This document shows, piece after piece, positions 1-9,125 of a stretch of 64,000 bases of DNA. The stretch comes from Schizochytrium sp. TIO01. Its lineage: Eukaryota; Sar; Bigyra; Thraustochytrida; Thraustochytriidae. The stretch lies in the NCBI GenBank assembly GCA_004764695.1, contig SMSO01000037.1, positions 604,247 to 668,246 on the forward strand. The letters run 5' to 3'. The position numbers were made by a program, and so were the translations under genes. Each line of letters begins with the position of its first letter. The stretch's first letter is position 1. The notes under the pieces were generated by a model that worked only from the letters and a program-made list of their open reading frames with translations, had not been told where the DNA came from and ran no database searches.

Positions 1-315
1 ACGTTGGCGGCTTGCTTTTGAAGATACTGAAGTGTGAGAAAACCTCGGTTTGGCTTTCTTGATATTGAAGCTAGGACAAGAAGAAGTTTCGCGCCTGCTT
101 TCAAGCCACGGCAACTCGATTTGCTGATCAAGACGAAGCACACATCTTACCCCAGAGTGCACTGCAATATCCTCGAGTCTTACTTTGGCATCCTTTACTG
201 CTTTTACAAGGCGTTCCAAAGAGAGTTGCGACTCTGCAGTTCCAATAGTGGATAAGTGGTCCCGAAATAATGCCGCAAGCTCCTCACGAGCTGTTTCCTC
301 AGGAGTGATATCCAT
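1..315 (-). CDS. Partial hypothetical protein, N-terminal part only
   Basis: A minus-strand reading frame opens with an ATG at 315 and stays open to the window edge, giving about 105 N-terminal residues of a protein that continues outside the window. The first residues read MDITPEETAREELAALFRD, followed by a charged, probably helical stretch and then a Ser/Arg/Lys-rich stretch. I do not recognise a family. ATGs just upstream are out of frame and quickly meet stops, so 315 is the best start. It is divergent from the Fpg gene, with about 410 bp between the two starts. A GGGGTAAGAT near 157-166 (minus strand) could be a splice donor, so the last part of the visible frame might be intronic. Confidence 0.5.
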   Translation of the reverse strand, partial: MDITPEETAREELAALFRDHLSTIGTAESQLSLERLVKAVKDAKVRLEDIAVHSGVRCVLRLDQQIELPWLESRRETSSCPSFNIKKAKPRFSHTSVSSKASRQR

Positions 316-726
316 TCTCTGCGCATCGTTTTGTGTCCATACAGCATTTCATGCCGCGAAGGGTCTCTTTAGCAAAACTCAAGCATTAAAATCTGCAAAT
401 ACAATCTAACTTTATGGTGTGTATTCCTGAGAACGCTTAATGGAAATTTTGTAGTGAAAACTCGCAGAACAGAGCCAGAACCCACAGAGAACCGACTTTT
501 AAATAGCCCATGTTTTGCTATAGGTATATAGTATGTCTTCAGATATCTGAAGCTTTCAGCATTTCCTTCCGTATATCATCAAAATTTGGAGCCCCTCCAT
601 CACCAAAACCTCAACCAAGATAACCACTTGTGAAGCACTGTAGATCCACGTTTTATGTATCTATTTGGTCTGTCACAAATAGGTAACAACGTGGGTGGGA
701 AAGTCTTTCACAGTGTTTGACGCAAG
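316..726. promoter_or_regulatory. Divergent intergenic region upstream of Fpg
   Basis: About 410 bp lies between two divergently oriented starts, so it should hold both promoters. The sequence is AT-rich. I see no RNA gene, no long repeat and no clear TATA box that I would defend. Confidence 0.35.
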
Positions 727-1908
727 ATGCCGGAGCTTGCCGAGGTAGAGTACTCGCGTTCTGTGCTTGAGACTCACGTGCAGGGCAAACGCATAGTGGA
801 GGTGCTGACGCTTGAAAGTGGTGGCGGTCCTCGAGATGGGCAATTTGACGACAAAGTCTTCGAGTCCTCCTCGATCAAAGATGGAGAAGCTTTCGAAAAG
901 GCCATGAAAAACATGTGGTGTGCCAAAGTTTTGCGTAAAGGCAAACAACTCTGGTGGGAGATGGAATGCGAGAATAATGGCAAACGTGAGGTTGCTTCAT
1001 TGCATCCTTTGTTTCATTTTCGAATGACTGGGTCATTTATTATTAAAGGAGTTGCATCTAATGGCTACAAAAGTTTTAAAGTTTACGATGAGGAGTGGCC
1101 TCCAAAGTTCACGAAATGCGAGTTTGTTCTTCATGACGGAACACGGGTGGCGTTTACGAACCAACGTCGCTTTGGTAGAATCTGTCTACGTGCAGATCCA
1201 CTCAACGAGGAGCCAATCTCAAGACTTGCACCAGATCCCTTAACAGACATGCCATCCCTGACAGATTTTACTGCGGCACTGAAGGCGTCAAAGCTCAGTA
1301 TCAAGGCTCTCCTGCTGGACCAGGAGCGTGTCGTATGCGGTGTAGGGAATTGGATTGTTGATGAAGTTGCTTTTCAGTCCCGTCTTCATCCAGAGCGTGT
1401 GGCAAACTCTTTGAGCGACGAAGAAATTACGACTGTTCACAAATCTATTCAGGATATCTGTTCAATTGCCTGCACTGCTCTTAAGGAACGCAAAGAGTTT
1501 CCAGAGGATTGGCTGTTTCACAAAAGGTGGAATAAAGGAAAAGGAATCAAAGACACAATTATGGGCCACCCTATAATATACATCACTGTCGGAGGTAGAA
1601 CTTCGGCGGTTGTTCCCGATCTACAGAAAAAAATTAAGGTGGCAGGGAAGATTAAAGAGGAGGTCTCAGCTGCATCAAATGAGGATGAAGCGAAGCAAGG
1701 TGAGACTTGTGTTGAGACTGCAACGCGACCAAAGCGAAAATCTTGCACTGCCACTTCTAAAAAAGAAAAGCAAGAATCTAGTGAACACATTAAAGACGTT
1801 GATGTGCCATCTTCAAGAAGAACTCGCTCACGATCAGCAATAAAACGAGTGAAAGCAGAAGCTTCTGAAGCACCTCGTTCGACGCGGTCTACTCGCAAAA
1901 CTAAATAG
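727..1908 (+). CDS. Formamidopyrimidine-DNA glycosylase (Fpg/MutM family, zinc-less plant/fungal type)
   Basis: A base-excision-repair glycosylase/AP lyase that removes oxidised purines such as 8-oxoguanine or its further oxidation products. The 393-residue protein begins MPELAEVE, the family N-terminus with catalytic Pro2 and Glu3. RKGK at 70-73 holds the lysine matching Lys57 of the bacterial enzyme. HFRMTGSF at 97-104 and RRFGR at 147-151 are typical. The helix-two-turn-helix DNA-binding segment is at about 198-222 (VCGVGNWIVDEV). The C-terminal four-cysteine zinc finger is absent. In its place is the segment GIKDTIMGHPIIYITVGGRT (273-292), as in the plant and fungal zinc-less branch, where an ordered loop replaces zinc. 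After residue 300 a Lys/Arg/Ser-rich tail (KRK and RRTRSR patches) suggests nuclear import. It is convergent with the 5-phosphatase gene; the two stops are 134 bp apart. Confidence 0.93.
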   Translation: MPELAEVEYSRSVLETHVQGKRIVEVLTLESGGGPRDGQFDDKVFESSSIKDGEAFEKAMKNMWCAKVLRKGKQLWWEMECENNGKREVASLHPLFHFRMTGSFIIKGVASNGYKSFKVYDEEWPPKFTKCEFVLHDGTRVAFTNQRRFGRICLRADPLNEEPISRLAPDPLTDMPSLTDFTAALKASKLSIKALLLDQERVVCGVGNWIVDEVAFQSRLHPERVANSLSDEEITTVHKSIQDICSIACTALKERKEFPEDWLFHKRWNKGKGIKDTIMGHPIIYITVGGRTSAVVPDLQKKIKVAGKIKEEVSAASNEDEAKQGETCVETATRPKRKSCTATSKKEKQESSEHIKDVDVPSSRRTRSRSAIKRVKAEASEAPRSTRSTRKTK

Positions 1909-2042
1909 CATCGTACAGATATAACGATCTTGATTTTTGGCCTTTGATTGGCTGAGAGGAAGTGCAAATTGTATTGAAGTTTACTACAGAATAAAAATTA
2001 CTACTTATTTTACATGCCGAATCGAAGCTCGACTTTTCTATA

Positions 2043-5000
2043 TTATTGTAAAGAACAACATCCTTTTGGTTTGTGTTGCTTAGATACAGCAGGCTTCCCT
2101 TTAGGGCCAAGTTTTGCAGACCCCCCTGGGCCTGCAGATTTTGAAATGTCAACAGATGAATCCATTACTATTTCTTGCTGGTCTTTTCTAGCTTGCTGCT
2201 CAGCTAAATCGGGCTGCAGTGGCTGTTGCTGCGGCAGCGGCTGTTGCTTTTGCTTTTGTTGTTGCACATCGCTAGAACCTGAATCTTGCTGCCGATGATG
2301 TGGAAAAGGGTGATGGTGGTGATGGTGTTTCTGTTTTTCATGTGCTGAGGCTTGGTCCGGATGAGATTCTACAGCCCCTTGATCAGGTGGAACGGAATTA
2401 CTAGATTGTTGAAGTGCTTTCGCATCTGCTGCGCGCGATTTTTTATCTGACCATTCTTGACCAAGGAGCTGAATCGAACCACGAATCACACCTTCTTGTC
2501 GACCATAGAGAAGAATGGGTGTGGCAAAATCAATAGCCTTCGTAGCAATCTTCGTATAAGGCGTAGATGATTCTTTGGCTTCAGCAAGACGTTCGTACTC
2601 GTCAGCGAGAGGCCCCATCCCAAGGTTAGCTTGACCAAGGCTATGTTCACGTGCGACGTTGTCAAGGTCCCAAACTGCAAACACAAGGTGACAGCGACGC
2701 ATCATGCTTGCTTTCGTAAAACTGGCGGGACAAGGAACATCAGGCACATCTTCATCTTTCCAGTCAGCACAAAGGCGATGTTTCAGAACTGGTGTTTGAG
2801 CCGCACCACGACGTGGATTGTAACCAAATTGCTTTCGAGTGTAAAGATTGGGAGAGCAAAAGACAATAAAAGGTGAGGCTTGACCGTCATAGTCTCGTGA
2901 GGACAAGTTCCGCACCTTTAGGTTGGTAATTCGAATTCGCATCCCGCCAGGCAATATAGGTTCTCCAGCGGTCTCACCCATACTGAACGCGCGGACGTTT
3001 TTAAGAGCTTTGAAATCAACACCACTCGGAAGTAAAGCTTCCATAGTTTCTCCTAGCGATGTTTTGCGTTGATGTCTGAGAAGTGGTGACGGTGGAGGCG
3101 GAATTGGCGCTGCCGGGCTACTATGCAGGCGATGGTGACCAAACCGTTCACTTGGTGCCTCGGAGGGATGATGATGATGCTGTGACGAAGGCGGGAGATA
3201 TTGTGTTCCCTTGTCATGGTCTCCTGTGTTTGATTTTTGCAAGGGAGATGGTGCCTTCTGCGGTTTATGAAGAGGTGAAGGAAGCATCAAGGGAGGGGGC
3301 GACGGCAAGCTTGGGGGTCGATCTGGGCCGTCTTCAAAGGCCTCTCCAGAACTTCCAGGCACTGGTGTATATAAAAAATTTGTATCAGGTACGTTGGGGT
3401 GAGGTTCTCGTATTTTCATAACAAACTCTGAGACAACAGGCTTATGATCAGAGGTAGTGACATCCATGCAAGCCTCAAGCCGAAGCTGTTTGATGCGGTC
3501 GCGCACACCTGGCAAGGAATGCCAAAGAATTCTATCGCAATAAGACGGGCAGCGCTGGAAAACATATGCTGCAAACATTTTAGATCGAACAACTTTAAAG
3601 GTAGGTGCAAAGTTATAATCACCTTCTTGAAAAGAGGTCAATACGCGGCGTTGCTTCATTTGGGCTCGAAGCTGGTCCGCCTCGAACAGAGTTTTCCAAT
3701 CCTTTTTATAAATAAGCTCGCAAACCTGGTTCCACTCCTCCATGGAACAATCTGTGCGACGCGTAATTGAGGTTTGCATCTGTGGCCGGTCGCCAGCCTC
3801 GGCACCAATTAGATCAGCTTTAATTTCAATAACGGCTTCGCCAGATTCCGAAGCCTTAAGAGTTGACCCATCTTCACTGTCGTAATCATCGTCATATGCT
3901 TCTGAAGAAGCGTAGCGTGACATGCCAGCTGTTTGCCCGTTTATAGGCCCCGTAGAAGGGCTCATTTTCACTTGCGAGGTATCAGTTGACAGTCGTTTTA
4001 CTGTCTTGACAGGCTCTGGTCCAAGCCCTGCTAGAGAGAGGTCAATGCGGTAGTTTAGGTCACCCATAAGGAAGAGGTGGTCTAAGACAGAAGTCAAATT
4101 GTACTTTCTACTGGAAAGTTTACGATCAAAGGACATAAAAATTTCAGCCAAATCGTTGTTCCGCGCTCGAACGTATCGAGACTTACGATGTGCTGCCAGG
4201 TGACAGCTGATCCAGCCAAGACGAGTCCCATAGATAGCAAAACTTGCGGCCACGCCACCCTTGTTAGCACCGATACCCCCGACACCAGTGGCTTCCGAAG
4301 CATATTGTACATCTGAGATAGCGTGCAAGTGCATCTTTTTGGCAAAAACAAAAAGACGCATCTGAGCAAGCTCTGACTCGCGCACCAAGGCCCAGTCAGA
4401 ACCAATATGGTTTAATACAAGACTGCTCACGTGTACTCCAACATTTGATGTGATGGTCTTTTTGAGTCCGTTCTCAAACTTTAGACGGTAATACAAGGTG
4501 TATGCTCCAAGCCGATTGTGTTTGTGGTTTTCAGTTAAAACACCACTATTAAACCTTGCGCGTGCGCCAACTTTCTCAAGCTCAAGCCGCGTGAGCTTCT
4601 TCCGTATTTGGCCGTTCGTGACAACTTTTTTCATTTCTGATGTCAACTCATACTCGCATTCTTGAAGTCCTATCACAAGAATGTCATTGTCACCACCATT
4701 CTCGGGAATCCAGCGATCGAGTTCTTCAGGGTCTGGAGCACGGTTACCAACGTTCCATGTCGCGTTGAAAACGCGGATCATTTTACTTTCATGAAACTGT
4801 TGGCGATCTTCTAAAATTTTGGATAGCTCGACCTTCATCTCTTTGATTCGCACCAAGTACTCTTTGCATCGGCGTAATAACGACGTACGCTTGGCATCGA
4901 GTTCCACACGACCAGAAACAACTTCTGCAAGGTTTACGGTAAGGATCTTCTCACTTGCAAGTTCGTTCAACGCCAGGTCAAGAGTTTCGAGTTGTTTCTG

Positions 5001-6456
5001 AAGTGCTTCCAGCTTTTCGGTGTGGACAAGGATAAGAGCATCCGACGACGCAAAGTCAATGAAAAGTAGACTATGAACGTCATTCAGATCTTCTTCATAG
5101 GAAAGAAAAACTGTCCAAAACAACATTTGATGAAGTACTCCACGTGCGTCGGCGTTTTTCCACTGGGGATACCAAAGGCTCAGCTCCATAATCGATGCTA
5201 CCTCGGTGATGTGCAGGAAATGTTGAAAAGTTGCGACCGCTCGAGGGGTCCTCTTCAGTAGAGCTGCTCATGTCACCAGTCGATTGAGTTTTTTTTAAAG
5301 TTTTACGGAGTTGGTTAACAGGGCTGTACACCCGACGAACTGTGGCACCTACTCCTGTGCGTGTGCGCATAATCTCACCTTCGTCTTCCGAACTGGCTGT
5401 ATGCACAAGAGGTGCTGGCATCGTGCTATTTACATCATTCATGTCCGAGACACTTCTCCCGAATGATTGTGGAGCATACGGAGGAGCGCCCGGGATAGAG
5501 TCTAACCCTAGTAGAGGCATTTCGAGTGTCCCTGCCTCTCCTGATGCTCTTGGGGAGGCATATGAGGTCGACCTTGGCGATTTTGACGATAGAAAAGATG
5601 CTTTGAGTGCCTTGGCTCTGATTCTGCGGGACTTTGACCGTTTGCTCTTCCTATTTTTTCCTCTCTTCTTTTTGCTATGCTCCTCCGTTGCAATACCTGT
5701 CGCTGTTTCGGTTGTTTCTGCTGCTGTTCCTTTAGCGTCATCGTTCTTTGCTCCGGATGTTTCACACAGAATTTGTTTCTCCGAATTCTCTGCACTTTCA
5801 TCTTCGCTATCTTCCTCGTCATCTTCATCTGCATCATCGTCTTCATCCTCATGTTCGTCCTCTAGAGCATTGTCTCCACTGTTTACTTCTCTACCTTGTT
5901 CATGTGCACTGCTGTCGTCCTTTACATCTCTATTTCGCTGTTCTTCTTTATTATCGTGATGGTGATGATGATGATGATGATGATGATGGTGATGGTGGTG
6001 ATGGTGGAGATGTTGCCAAAGACTTTCATGATCTTGCTCACGAAGGCCCTCCGTTGCGCTCTTCCCGTTGTGCCGCTCGAGGTAGTCTCCCTCGCCATCC
6101 TCGTCCGTCTGGACGTCTTCCTCTGCGAAGTTCTCAAGGACGTCGTCGTCGTCGACTTGAGCGGCGTCCTCATCATCGTCGTCACCGCCAAGCTGTCTGC
6201 CAACATTGGCGATGTCGTCCTCCATGCTGCGCATTAGCTCTGAAAGGCCTTCAAGGTTCACGGACCGCGAGCTGGACATGGTGCCAATGCTGCTGCTCCG
6301 CTGCCGTAGGAACTCGCGGCGCCGCTGCTGTGATGATGGTCGCTCGCGCCGCTCCCGCCGCTGCTGTCGCCGCTGCTGTTGGTGCCGCTCAAGACGAAGC
6401 TGTGTGGTAGCCTCATCGTCGAAACCTCCCTCGCGGTCACCTCTCATCGTAGTCAT
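2043..6456 (-). CDS. Inositol polyphosphate 5-phosphatase with C-terminal C2-like domain and CaaX box (probably two exons)
   Basis: Removes the 5-phosphate from inositol phosphates or phosphoinositides. In the downstream frame (2043-5189, 1048 aa) a coiled coil (about 55-130) precedes the catalytic domain (about 137-595). It has TWNVGN (144-149), LQECEYE (175-181), the signature FLMGDLNYR (373-381), RCPSYCDRIL (546-555) and TTSDHKP (578-584). A C2-like domain follows at about 740-905, then a Pro/His/Gln-rich tail ending GCCSLQ. CSLQ is a CaaX box, predicting farnesylation and membrane anchoring. The upstream frame (ATG at 6456, to 5095) encodes an Arg-rich, acidic, poly-His low-complexity region. 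Removing a 46-nt GT-AG segment (5093-5138) joins both frames into one protein (1474 aa counted from a GTG at 6513, 1455 from ATG 6456). Without splicing they would be two overlapping ORFs, the shorter ending at 5095 and the catalytic one starting at ATG 5189. The catalytic assignment is secure; the join is inferred. Confidence 0.82.
5093..5138 (-). other. Candidate 46-nt intron in the 5-phosphatase gene
   Basis: On the minus strand the segment starts GTACTTCATC and ends TTTCCTATGAAG, with a pyrimidine run before the acceptor. Removing it joins the upstream low-complexity frame to the catalytic frame in phase 1 and gives residues RRRTWKDLNDVHSL across the junction. The donor is weak and there is no CTAAC branch site. 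A second phase-1 donor (GAG/GTAGCATCG, about 5183) and other acceptors are possible, so the exact borders are uncertain. Confidence 0.4.
5959..6005 (+). repeat. ATG/GTG-ATG trinucleotide repeat encoding poly-His on the minus strand
   Basis: A run of ATG and GTGATG units on the plus strand reads as about 18 consecutive histidines, with a Leu interruption, in the N-terminal region of the 5-phosphatase frame. It is an in-frame, length-variable-looking coding microsatellite. Confidence 0.9.
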
Positions 6457-6547
6457 CGTCCTGCGCCGCTCCTGGCGCGTGTGATCACGACGGAGGATCG
6501 AAGTATGATCCACGATTTGATTTGATTTGATTGTTGATTGTTTGATG

Positions 6548-6568
6548 TTTTTTTTTTTTTTTTTTTTT
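6548..6568 (+). repeat. Poly-T tract
   Basis: An uninterrupted run of about 20 T lies about 90 bp upstream (in minus-strand terms) of the first ATG of the 5-phosphatase gene. It could be a nucleosome-depleting poly(dA:dT) promoter element. Confidence 0.85.
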
Positions 6569-7701
6569 CGTTCTTCAAGTCTAAAAATGAAATAGAAAAG
6601 TCGATATAAAATTTATTTATCTGTTTTTTCCTTTTAAAAAAAGAATGTTTCATTTAGGTACTCTATACTTTTCCCAACTTGAAGTCTTCAAGCTCATTTA
6701 TTTTTTAATTTGGAAATCATATAATATACTAGTAAATAAAACAAATAAATAAATAAAAGGAATTCCAAGTCACCCTTTATTAGAAACCAGAACAAGCTTA
6801 TTCAGGTTTACAAAGGACCAATCTTGAACAGTCGGTAGCCTATTCGACGCCCTAATTCCAGATAGACAAGAGTTGGTTTCCTTTCCTTCCTTCCCCATTT
6901 TGTTAATTTGTCTGTTTTTATTGGAACTACTCCTGCCTCCTAATACAAGTCGATTTATCCTCTTCTGTTATAGGATGTATTCCTAGCGCTGAGACGGGTT
7001 TTCCCTAAATAAACATCGCCATGAGAATGAACGAATGAATAAAATGAAAATGAATGAATGAATGAATAAATGAAGGAAGCGTGTATTGTTCGCCTGTTCT
7101 TCAACTCATTTGTTCGCCTTTGACTGACCTCGCCCCATGCCTCGGCCTCAACTCGATGCGTTCTCTGTTGAGATGTGTTGGTTGAACCTCTGTTGTCCAA
7201 AAAGGTCTGAGCTCGACCCGTTGGACGCTAGCTAGTTTCATTTGTGACTTTGGTTTCTCTTTTCTCATTTGTTTCTCGTGTGCTTGTCGCTTGAGGTTCT
7301 TACAGTTCCTGCAGATTAGGTCATCCTGCCCACTGTCAGGCCTGGTTGGCGGTACGAAGTCCAGGCTAGCGACGCGCTTGGAAAGAACCGGTCTAGTCGA
7401 GCGAGGCTTCGAGGTCCGCCTTGGTCTCGCGACTGATGTTGGTGCGGTCAGCTATGTCGGCAACGTGCTGCTGCTTCAATCAGAAACACTGTTTCATAGA
7501 TGAGACTGGTGTCAAGAGACCACTGTGAAAGCCATGGTCAGATGAACCCCGAGGCAACTTAAGCGAGCTGGCGATGAGCTCTGAGGTATGCGATGCTCTA
7601 CGCTCAGTGCCTTCTGTGCGTGCATTTGATGGCTTTGGTCGATCTGGTTATTGAGCTGCGATATGGAGTTTGTAGGAGTGAGGGCTGGAAACGTGGTCAT
7701 T

Positions 7702-8187
7702 CTATTCGTGAATCAGTTTGTTTGCAACGTGAGGGATCCTTGCTTGTTTATGATCTCGTGACGCCAGAGCTTCTTCTTCGATGTCCTGCTCGACTGAGTC
7801 CAGGGTCTCGTGGATCGTGATGTTGCCGGGGAGGGCTCCAAAACACCCAACTTGTGACGTGGATAGATATGGCCCGCGAGGACTCCCTGGGTTGGACGAT
7901 TGCTTTTTCTGTCTCGACTCACTTCTGTTGGGTCTTGCAATAAATTCTGGCATTCTCGTGCTCACAGGCATCTCCGCCACCGCGCTCCAAGCTGATCGCT
8001 CGGCCTCAGGTATCGTGTATCTCTTCACAGGTAGAAGGCTCGATCGAAAGCAAGTTGCACATCTTCTCTTGGATGGCTTTGCTTTGTAGTTCTCGACGAC
8101 AGCGTACCCGTCAAATGCGGAGGTATGCTTGGTTTGCAATCGTGATAGTTTTACATTGCCAAACAAGAACCACACATCCTCGCGCAT
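7702..8187 (-). pseudogene. Possible decayed or unrecognised ORF (161 codons)
   Basis: The longest frame in this stretch encodes 161 residues beginning MREDVWFLFGNVKL and containing a CATC and several basic stretches. Downstream on the same strand (about 7270-7460), after stops and a frame change, the reading RRTSKPRSTRPVLSKRVAS and a CRNC motif suggest further coding-like sequence. This would fit a gene broken by frameshifts and stops. I recognise no domain, and it could simply be chance ORF in GC-richer DNA. Confidence 0.15.
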
Positions 8188-9070
8188 TCACCAACGCTCC
8201 GCGAGAAGACCCCGGGCAAAGGACCCGAAGCTTCATGCACGCACTCACTCCCGTCGAGGCCAATGCAATCATCTCCGGCACTCGAGGACTTGGCTTGTGT
8301 AATTTCGCCAGAAGCTGGTTTCTCCAAAGAACTAAATTAGCGCTTCCTTCACAGACAGTCGCCTTCCGACACAGGCCTTCATCGGAATGCGTACATTTAG
8401 GAGGCGGAGGTCCTCACCATGTCTTCAGCACCGCATTGTGCGATCGATCGGCGTCTTGAAGCCTTCGATCTCCTCTCTAAGTCTGCGCCAACTTTACAGT
8501 TTCCTTCGATGTCAGACATCGAAGACCTCTGCAGCATAGTAAGTCCTATCTGACATTAGCGCACTCTTAGGCGAAGGAGGGAGGGAGGGAGGGACCAAGT
8601 CTCAGGAAGAAGGCAAAAGTTGCAAGTTCGACTGTTTCATCGCGTGAAGAGATGAGCGGCCCCTGCGTCGATGGGTGGGTGGCTGGGCACCTAGGCGCCT
8701 ACGCCTCGCTCCGTGGTGATCGTCGGCTCATGTTCCCGCGAGACCAAGCGGACAGGAGCTCAAGGCACACGGAGTTGGTGACTGCCGCATCGGACTCTTG
8801 AGCGTCTGAGAACCTCGAGTTCCTACACCGTAGCACTACCTACTGCGGCACTAGGGTGGTCTCTTTTCTTCTCTTACTTTGGTACTATGGTCATTCGTTT
8901 TCGTTTTATTAGTGCGATTGCCTTTGAAAATAAAAATATGGCAAAAAACTTTGAAATTGAGGATACTTTTATATTTTATGTTCTTATAGCTTGCCACTTA
9001 GCAAAACATGTAGCTGCCGCTTACCCCTCTTTAAAAGAAAAGAAATTTAATATATATATATTTTTTCTTA

Positions 9071-9125
9071 TTTAATAAAAATGATTAATTGATTTAATAA
9101 AAATGATTAATTGATTTAATAAAAA
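9071..9125 (+). repeat. 22-bp AT-rich tandem repeat, about 2.5 copies
   Basis: The unit tttaataaaaatgattaattg plus one base (22 bp) is repeated exactly at 9071-9092 and 9093-9114, followed by a partial third copy. It lies in the AT-richest part of this intergenic stretch. Confidence 0.85.

Noticed and set aside
5342-5959. Plus-strand 205-codon ORF
   Set aside because: It is the antisense shadow of the Ser/acidic low-complexity part of the 5-phosphatase N-terminal frame; no domain, Ser/Leu runs from simple repeats.
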